From contig OY986965.1 of assembly GCA_963920575.1 (NCBI GenBank), positions 11,360,290 to 11,424,289 of the forward strand: a DNA stretch of 64,000 bases, given 5' to 3'. A program made the translations under genes and the position numbers. Each line of letters opens with the position of its first letter. Positions within the stretch are counted from its first letter, which is position 1. Source of the stretch: Narthecium ossifragum. Taxonomy: Eukaryota; Streptophyta; Magnoliopsida; Dioscoreales; Nartheciaceae. Shown in pieces: positions 56,811 through 64,000 of the stretch. Below the pieces are notes generated by a model. It made no database searches and was not told where the DNA came from. It saw only the letters and a list, made by a program, of their open reading frames with translations.

Positions 56811-58961
56811 TTCTGTCTAACAAAAGAAACAAGTGTTGTAATATTGTATAAGTCAACAATGTGATTTCCATGTAATTTGTCTCTATCCCCGTCCCCCTCA
56901 ATTTGAGAGTATTATGATAATAATCCTATGTTTATTTTTGGTTACTTCATCTAGAAAAATATTTTACATGTTTAGTTATGATAATAAGCATGTTCTTATC
57001 TGCATCCACGCCGTTTAAATAACATACTGGGGGAAGATACTACCAAAGAGAATGTGAAAAACATATATACAGAACAGAGATCTCCTGAGGATGGTATGTT
57101 TGATAGGTTTGAGACCCCTAGCATAAAGGTTGAACTGAGCCCCAAAAAGGAATCTAGTGATAGCAGAATAGCTAGGGATATTCGGAACCAGAAATATGAG
57201 AAATTGTCCTTTCCAACTTCAAAGCTGCCAGTATGCAACACAATGTCACATTTCGGAATTCGCTGTCCCCCACGCCGAAGGTTAAATTGCATGAACTTTT
57301 GTCACGTCACACAAAGCCAACAAAGCCTATATCCCAGTGGTAGGGATCAAAGCAAAGGCTCTGATGCTACAACAATTATTTTATCTTTACCTCATCAAAT
57401 CCAACATGCAAATTTGTCCTTGCATAAGTCATCCATACATTCTAACAATTCAGCAAGATAGAGATTATAATTACTTTGAAACACAAACTGTGTAAAATAC
57501 ATACCCAATAATAGCTAAATGGAGTTCCATTAAATACAACTAAAACAAACTCATAAAACTGTTTAAACCAATAAAAGCAAACACAATCTACCAACAATAA
57601 ACTTGACAAAGCTGCAGATACATTTACATACCAGATCTGTTTGATGAAACAAAAGACACTACCACAATGCATCAACAGCCACTACTCACACCTCCACAGA
57701 CAAGCTTCCTCATTACACATGTTCCTTATATATAGGACGCAGAGTCCATACAAATATCTAAGATAGAGACAACTTATATCTTCTTTCCATGATGATCATC
57801 CAGTCAAACCTCCCTCTTGTCTTGTCCCTTCTATCAACTTCAGAATGTATTGTCTTGTCTCTCAAATCAACTTTAAAATGTAGGCCCCATTGTTCACATG
57901 TTGCAGCAACTTTTTGACCAATAAAACATGGCTCTTCTGCATTGTCATCTAGCAACATACATCTAATAAGATGCTGTAATCTTCGTAGCAGAGTTCAGAG
58001 ACTATAGCTAGCAATCAACATCGACCCATGTTACAGTCTGCAATCATATACCAAGTAAGATGCACGATGGATCTAACCTATCAAGCAAGAGATTGTAACT
58101 CATCTATTTCAACATGCCACAATTAACTCATGGGTTTCAACATGCCATAACTAATTCGGCATCAGAATCCAAATGCAATGTTTCCTTAAAAAACTAGAGA
58201 ATGTCACCATATTGATGTTGACCGTCCTGCACAACCGAAGAAGTAAAAATGAGCATGAATTGTAGCTAGTATGAGCAATGCAAATGGCTCACTAAATCAA
58301 GAAAACTTCAACACCATAGACTAGGATCTGTATAGGGACTGACACAAGTAATAAGGTTAAGAGGGCATCAATAAGGTATGAATTAAGTCAGAAGGCATAT
58401 AAGAAATGCTACTAACCTATGACTATCTCAAAGTACTCACAAAAATAGCAACTGACCTTAATTATTGTATTTCAGCAAAAGTTCAGCATTTAACAGAACT
58501 CTAGAAAGAACTCTGATCAGCTGCTACACCACAAGCTTTTCTACTCATTAACTTATACACAAAAATTAGATGAAAATCATATATGAAGAATTTTAACGGG
58601 CAATTAAAACATTCAAACGAATGCAACACCTAGACCACACATCCAGTGGATCTCCTAAAACATGTACTATAAGCAGAAATAAGCTAAAAGCAACACCTTT
58701 CCTTCGTAATATCCTTTTAACAAGTAGTTCACCACACCAAAATCAGCAGAGATCTTCAAAAGGAATAAGAAAACATGGCTATAATTCTCTTCACGTATCT
58801 ATGCAAAGGTATAGACAAATGCAAAAAGAGCATAAGATGGTAGGGTTAAATCAATCTAAATGACTCCAAGGTGGAACAACTAGCAGTACTCCTAACAGAA
58901 CGAGTCTAGTAAGAAATCACATCATTAAAGTTAGCAGACTACATGCCTAGATAAGTACCGC
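56811..58961. other. Non-coding interior of PIF copy 2 between Myb and transposase genes
   Basis: About 2.1 kb of AT-rich sequence with scattered short frames on both strands, none resembling a protein. It separates the two genes and could be an intron of a common transcript, since an acceptor ends just before the transposase ATG. No insertion with clear ends is visible. Confidence 0.55.
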
Positions 58962-60316
58962 TTACATGTCCGGATTTGATCTGCCACGTGCGAAGTGGTC
59001 ATCCTCCTGCGTCTCGTATGGTGTCCAATCCGGATTGACTTGTTCCCCTTCAGGCCGTGGACCTCTACTCATATGAAAAGTAGGAAGATGTGGACGAAAA
59101 TGATATGTGTATGGCACCTCCATGGACGGAGGCCATATAGGCGGATGGTATGATGGTCCAGGCTGTGTGAAAATTCTAGATGGCTGGCTATGGCTATCTT
59201 GACTAGGTAACTCCTTCAACCGATCATCTACCCACATGTTCCTTAGTGTTGCGTCATTGAGAGAAATGAATCCTTGCCTATGTGTTTCACTCTCAAAAAT
59301 TTTCGTCAACTTCACCAACTTGTAAGATGTTATTTCAGGCAATGTATGGGCCACCTCCATACATGTTGGTAGGGAGTAATCAACATCTCTTTGCATCGCC
59401 CGCTCTTTGTGGTCAAACTTCCTCTATAACTGCTGTGCAATTAGAAGTGCACCCTCACCCCTGCCGCCAACCACCTTCTTCTTACATCAGTTTGCATACT
59501 CTTGTCGGCGACGCTTGCTGCCGGAAGAACCAGATGCATCCGTGCCAGTACCACCATGCTCCTCTGTGCGTTGTGTCTGTGGCGTATCTTGCGGAATCGG
59601 ATCACTGGTGTTTGTATCTTGCAATTCATCAACATATCTCCATGGCCCGGATCCTCCCGTGTGGTCTTCATCTTCACCGATGTTAATACCAGACACACGA
59701 GATGGGTAAGTCCGAGGCGGGGGTGAATTAGCATCAGTCGGAGTATCTGATGATCCAGTGCTCTCTGATACTTTTTCTTCAATTGCCTTATTATTCTTAT
59801 TCTTCATGTTCGAGGAATATCTGAATTCTCCAGTAGCGGTATTCTTGGCTGTCAGGAGATTCATTACCTCATAGAAGACATACAACTTATCTTTGAGAGG
59901 AGCGAATTTTGAACGACCCTGGAAGAATGGAAGAATTATAATTGATTAGAATATGTGTCTTTGAACTAGAATTATGAAGATTATATTTGGACGCTTCTTA
60001 CCGCAATAACCTCATCCCAAGCTGCTCTATCAGGTGGATCGATCATCTTCGTTTCGGGATTCCAACCCCATCCACTCTTGCCCTCTAGCTCTATGTAGAT
60101 AGCATGTGTTTTTTTCAAGTTCTTCCATCTATTCTTGATGTGTATCATCTGCAGCTGATGTTCTCGATTTTCATTGCATTTGGTGAGTGCTCTATTCCAG
60201 GCATCTTTCGTAAATTGCCCATTGCTTCGCGCTTTAGCGAGGTGTTCTAATCTCAAGTGTTCTAGCAAGACATGATCCTCGGCTTCAGTCCAATTTTGTT
60301 TCCTTACATTCGGCAT
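58962..60316 (-). CDS. Myb/SANT-like partner protein of PIF/Harbinger, intact
   Basis: Exons on the minus strand are 60316-60002, 59918-59500 and 59421-58962 (phases 0 and 2), about 397 residues. The second intron uses donor aga-GTATGC and acceptor tatagag; both are inferred from frame and from the same phase in copy 1. Exon 1 is the SANT/trihelix-like DNA-binding domain (RKQNWTEAEDHVLLEHL, HIKNRWKNLKKTHAIYIEL, GWNPETKMIDPPD). Exon 2 begins GRSKFAPLKDKLYVFYEVM, followed by an acidic Ser/Thr-rich linker and a basic KRRRQE (possible nuclear signal). Exon 3 carries the C-terminal conserved helical part (SYKLVKLTKIFESETHRQGF). It should bind element ends and recruit the transposase. The start ATG is four bases after an acceptor (taatacag). 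Confidence 0.88.
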
Positions 60317-60984
60317 ATTTCTGTATTAATCGAAGATGTCTTTAGTTTGATAATATTCATGGAGGGAAATCAATCCAAGCATCGACATCTGCTAGGAGAT
60401 ATGGTTTTAACCATAACATGAGATTTTCATAGATAGGTGACAAAGTCACTCGTAATTGCAATCTAGATAGCATGTCTGAAGGTTAGCTGTATTCGCTAGA
60501 AAAGACAAGGTAGACAGGATGCTACTGAGGGAAACTTTAACCCTAAAAAGGGATGGGTACTGATACTTCTTGACTTCTTTTTCGTAAGGATAGTGAAGAT
60601 TACAAAGTATAGCTGCCCCATCCATCACAATGTTTACTGATGGAATCAATCGAAGATGTTTTTTACTCACAAAATACCAACTAACAAAAACAAACATGGC
60701 CACATCATTCAAACATAGTCAGAAACATATAACCAACCTGCCGAACAAAAGACACCACTACAAAGATCTAAAATGGGTACAAACTGAAATAGATATAAAA
60801 ACTGATTGGAAGTAAAATAACGGCAATGTACCAGGCTAGCATACTAACATGAACCAACTAGGTCCATGCCTCAGTCATCCCATAGAAATCAAAAGAGCAC
60901 AGAGATGGTTATTTCATCCACTACAAACCTCATCATCAAAGCTATATAATCATCCAACGATCATAATAAAAGCTAGAGTTAAAA

Positions 60985-61880
60985 TTTGGATGATGAGATT
61001 GCTTACCTAAACAGAAAGGATCAACAAAGTGGAATTTGCCTTCAGGGGATTGGGCAATCCTCTTTGTTAGCCTCGGAGCAGAGCAGGAGACGTTTTTTTT
61101 TTGAACTGTGCTTGGCTCCAATTGCCGGGCGGCACAGAGATGGAAGAGAGAGATCGGATCAGACCAGGGAAGGGGAGAAGATAGAGCGTGGTTGAAAAAT
61201 GTAAAATAAGATTGCTTACCTAGAGAATGCAGATCAAGGAATGGGACTAGCCGTCAGGGAAGGCTGCATTCCTCTTTGCTAGCCTCGGATCAGAGCAGAT
61301 CTAGCTGTAGCAGAGCAGAAGACGGTTTTTGAACTGTGCTTGGCTCCAATTGCAGGCCGGCACTGAGTTGGTAGAGAGTGACCACAATAAGACCAGGGAA
61401 GGGGAGAAAATAGTGTGGTTTAAAAATGGATGATAACATTGCTTACCTACAGAAGAAGGATCAAGGAAGGGGAGCCGTCAGGGAAGGCTGCATTCCTATT
61501 TGCAAGCCTCGGATAGCCAGCAGATGTAGCTGTTTGTTAGCCTCGGAGCAGCGCAGAAGTAGCTTTTTCTTGGAACTGTGCTTGGCACCAATTGCAGGCC
61601 GGCACTGAGTTGGAAGAGAGAGATCGGATCAGACCATGGAAGGGGAGAAAATATAGTGGTACAAAAATGGATGATAAGATTGATTACCTAGAGAAGAAGG
61701 ATCAAGGAAGGGGACTTAGCCGTGGTGAAGGCTGCATTCCTCTTTGCTAGCCTCGGATCTTGCCAGATCTAGCTAACAGGACAACCCTCGGATCTTGCCA
61801 GATCTAGCTAACAGGCAGCGAGTGGGAAGAGAGAGATCTCGTCACTTCCGGCAATGGAGCAAAGTCACCCTGACTGGATC
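60985..61880 (-). repeat. Four tandem leader units, each with a 5' splice donor
   Basis: Four units of about 213-241 bp share gcctcggagcagagcagg, aactgtgcttggctccaatt, ggaagagagagatcgg and accagggaaggggaga. At the left edge of each unit the minus strand reads AG-GTAAGCAA (exon ends at 61007, 61220 and 61447) or AG-GTAATCA (61688). These are near-consensus 5' splice donors. The units lie upstream of the Myb gene in the sense of transcription, within the leader of PIF copy 2. Confidence 0.85.
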
Positions 61881-62449
61881 TGACCAGATCTGACCAGATC
61901 TGGAATGCTCTTGGCTTCAGAGGCGAGGTAGCGGATGGTGGCGGAGAGATATGGCAAGAAGACCTCACGCGGTGGCGTTGTCTCTCTCACTCTCTCGATC
62001 TCTCCTCCGAGTGACCGGATCTGAGGGGATGTGGATGGTTTTTGATTTAGATCCGACGTCGCGGCCGGAGGCGGATAGATCTCGCAAGGAGCCGTCACTC
62101 GGCGCCGTCGACCTCGCGCGGTGACGTTGTCGCTCTTTCACTCGCTCCATCTCTCCCCCCCACTGACAACTAGAGAATGCCGCCGACCACATCCCTTCCG
62201 CCTCCCCCCAAGACCAACCCACGCGCCCTTCTACGCCGCCGGCGACCCCCGCGACGAGACGGTCTCTCCCTCACGCAATGGCCGCCAGCGCTGTGTCGCT
62301 TTGCCAGACGCTCGCGAGAAATGGAATTGGGATAACCTAGAAACCGGGGTTAACCCCACTTTAACACAGAAATGTAAGCCGGCTGTGTTTGGGGATAACA
62401 CGGGGTTAAGGTGGGATAACCCCGTCTTAACCCCGAACCAAACAGGGGC
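61881..62449 (-). promoter_or_regulatory. GC-rich promoter/leader side of PIF copy 2
   Basis: GC-rich sequence next to the right terminal repeat, with repeated ctgaccagatct at about 61870-61900, a ctctctcac run on the plus strand and inverted ggggttaag/cttaacccc motifs near the end. The genes are transcribed away from this end, so it should contain the promoter. No TATA box is evident. Confidence 0.45.
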
Positions 62450-62452
62450 TAA

Positions 62453-63165
62453 GGATGTGGAGGCTGGATGGAAGCGAGACTGAGACTTTTTGTATTGTAC
62501 GTACGAAATATGCAAATGAGGATAAATTCAATCCTTTGATCCTTAACACCTACGTAAAATCAGGCATAGACTAGTCGACTAGGAGGCTTGGAGCAGATGC
62601 ATGCACTCCATTAATTGAGTTGAGGATTTGCCGACCTATAGATAAATAAAAGCTGCTACTACTACTACGATGATGATAGACACGAGCCGCACGATCACAA
62701 AAAAAAAAAAAAAAAAAAAAAACAAACAAACAAACAAACAAACGGTAAATAAAAAGAAATAGTGGGATTACGTATGATTGCAAGAAACTCATCAATCTAA
62801 TAAGATGAACCTTCTACGGCTCTAAATGCACCACCACCACCAGCTTTTCTCGTGACCTGATTGAAGCTTGCTTGCGGAATCCAAGTAGCATCTAATTATT
62901 CCCACGTGGCCACTTTATATTTGCTGGACAGCATATCCACGGCTGTCCCTCTGTGAAAAAGTGGTCCAAGTTTGGGGTCTCTCTCTAACATCAAAGATTG
63001 TTACTGGATAAGCCAAGGCCCCCTCCTTCTTTCTGGCCTCTATCCTCCTCTTCTCTTCTCTTCTCGGATAGGAGACGACCATGCTACCTCCCAAACTCTA
63101 GATTCACTCACCGTCCAAAAACCTAGATTCTACCTTCTTCCTTGGAGCCTGGCCGGAGCTTTTCG
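62453..63165 (+). promoter_or_regulatory. Promoter and 5' leader of a plastid-targeted host gene
   Basis: A poly-A tract and AAAC microsatellite lie at about 62699-62743. A palindromic G-box core cacgtg (within cccacgtggcc, about 62901-62911) is followed closely by tttatatt at 62914-62921, a plausible TATA box. Pyrimidine-rich leader (ctcttctcttctcttctcgg) runs from about 63050 to the ATG at 63166. G-box plus TATA is common upstream of light-regulated plant genes. Confidence 0.6.
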
Positions 63166-63340
63166 ATGGCGGCCATCTCATCTCTATCCTTTGCCGCGGC
63201 GCTGGGCCACGCTTCCGACTCCAAGGTGTCGACCTCCGCTGCGCGATCCTTCGCCTCTCCCGGCTTCGGCGGCGCTCGATTTAGACTCTCGTGTTCGAGC
63301 AGCCGGATGGTAGTGCAATGCCTAGCAGGCTCAACAAGCG
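63166..63340 (+). CDS. First exon of a nuclear gene encoding a plastid protein (transit peptide)
   Basis: The exon starts at ATG 63166 (MAAISSLSFAAALGHASDSK) and is rich in Ser, Ala and Arg with almost no acidic residues up to about residue 50 (GFGGARFRLSCSSSRMVVQC). The MAA start, Ser richness and a likely processing site near RLSCSSS/MVVQC are those of a chloroplast transit peptide. The exon probably ends at 63340 before gtgcgg; reading on meets a stop at 63376-63378. The mature part lies in exons beyond the window, so I cannot name the protein. Small stromal proteins such as acyl carrier protein have this gene layout, but that is only a possibility. Confidence 0.65.
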
Positions 63341-64000
63341 GTGCGGAATTTTTGCCCCCTTTTTTAATGAAGTTTTAGATAGTCAAATTGCAATTGTATC
63401 AATAGCATTCACTAACGACAATGGTTGTTCTTAATTCTAAATATCATTTTTCTGTTTTTATTCGACAAGTTTCGAATTTTTTTGGGAATGTGTTGTACTT
63501 TAGAATTGGGGTGGACTACTTTCTCTGGGGCCTAATGGAATTTTCTTCTGATTTCATGATCAGTTTAGCTGGCATTAATCTAGTTATGTGGTCTACTTCA
63601 AGATTTGGTGCATGGCTTTGTTATCAATTGTATCAACTTTGATCAGTCTGATTAAGATGTTTGATAATAGTAATGAAGCTACCCTGTAATCTCTTGTACT
63701 GCTCAAACTTCTTCCTATATTGGTTAGGAATCCTACTTTTGTATGCTTTTTATGCTTTTTTTGCAAAACCCCAGCATTGTTGGTGTTTGCCTTCTGCTCC
63801 TCCTCTCATTCTTTTATATTGCAAAAGTTTCTGAAAGTTATATCGCCATAAGACAGGGGAGATTAAGGCAGGAAGATCCTGAAAATCATAAGTTTTTTCT
63901 TGGTTAGGCAATCTCTGGATTTGTTGGAAAAGTTGGGCACAGAGTTTCTTTCTATCCATCTTCCAAACGTTAGTTCCAAGTCATGAAATGCTTTGTCAGG
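63341..64000 (+). other. Probable first intron of the plastid-protein gene
   Basis: T-rich sequence without coding frames on the plus strand is consistent with a plant intron running to the window edge. The minus-strand frame at 63750-63959 matches nothing and is probably chance. Confidence 0.5.

Larger units (their letters stand above)
54628..62449 (-). mobile_element. Complete PIF/Harbinger element (copy 2), 7.8 kb, apparently intact
   Basis: The ends are GCCCCCGTTTGG at 54628 and CCAAACAGGGGC at 62449 (inverted, one mismatch), with further inverted ggggttaag motifs inside. TAA flanks both sides (54625-54627, 62450-62452). All genes are on the minus strand: Myb/SANT (60316 to 58962), transposase (56810 to 55462) and the membrane-anchored hybrid-binding-domain gene (55287 to 54988). 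Every exon is open. The gene order differs from copy 1 (transposase first there), but the third gene is last in both. This copy could be autonomous. Confidence 0.95.

Noticed and set aside
57054..57461. 135-codon plus-strand frame between the genes of PIF copy 2
   Set aside because: No domain, and antisense to the element's genes. It is probably a chance frame in non-coding sequence.

Overview
The window is plant nuclear DNA. It has spliced genes with GT-AG introns, Ty1/copia and Ty3/gypsy retrotransposons of plant lineages (Athila-like, Tat-like, chromovirus), a LINE fragment, Mutator-, hAT- and PIF/Harbinger-type DNA elements, and a plant-specific wound-induced peptide family. The GC-rich coding exon of one peptide gene and the GC-rich captured fragments hint at a monocot, but I cannot name the species. 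About nine tenths of the window is transposon-derived, much of it nested. Host genes are limited to two small convergent genes near 6.5-7.8 kb and the first exon of a plastid-targeted protein at the right edge.

Layout: 1-3758, truncated Ty1/copia element ending in its 3' LTR. 3840-4216, fragment of a second copia on the minus strand. 4219-5848, inverted-repeat element with a non-autonomous hAT element inside it. 6466-7788, two convergent DUF3774/WIP-type genes. 8039-9456, hairpin, palindrome array, poly-G/GA tracts and direct repeats. 9457-16637, a complete PIF/Harbinger element (TAA target duplication) with damaged transposase and Myb/SANT genes plus a third small gene. 16923-28855, an old minus-strand LTR element split by an Athila-type gypsy element (17735-27536). 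29530-30336, LINE ORF1 fragment cut by a Tat-type gypsy element (30337 to about 42.8 kb), which itself carries two solo LTRs and a Mutator-like element holding an IST1 gene fragment. 43895-48503, inverted Tat-type LTR carrying a second Mutator-like element and a third solo LTR. 48623-54448, a nearly intact chromovirus with a perfect 5-bp target duplication. 54628-62449, a second, apparently intact PIF/Harbinger element. 62453-64000, promoter and first exon of a host gene.

The most interesting observation is in the two PIF/Harbinger elements. Besides the usual transposase and Myb/SANT partner, each has a third small gene last in the gene order, next to the same terminal repeat. It encodes an N-terminal RNase H1-type hybrid-binding (viroplasmin-like) domain followed by a C-terminal membrane segment. 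All six genes (three per element) have a 3' splice acceptor zero to about ten bases before the ATG. In the intact element the upstream leader contains four tandem copies of a segment, each with a consensus 5' splice donor. I infer that one leader, or several tandem leader exons, is alternatively spliced onto each of the three genes. A second cross-family pattern is that three unrelated LTR or LTR-like promoters carry dense clusters of the palindrome GATCGATC just upstream of a TATA box.
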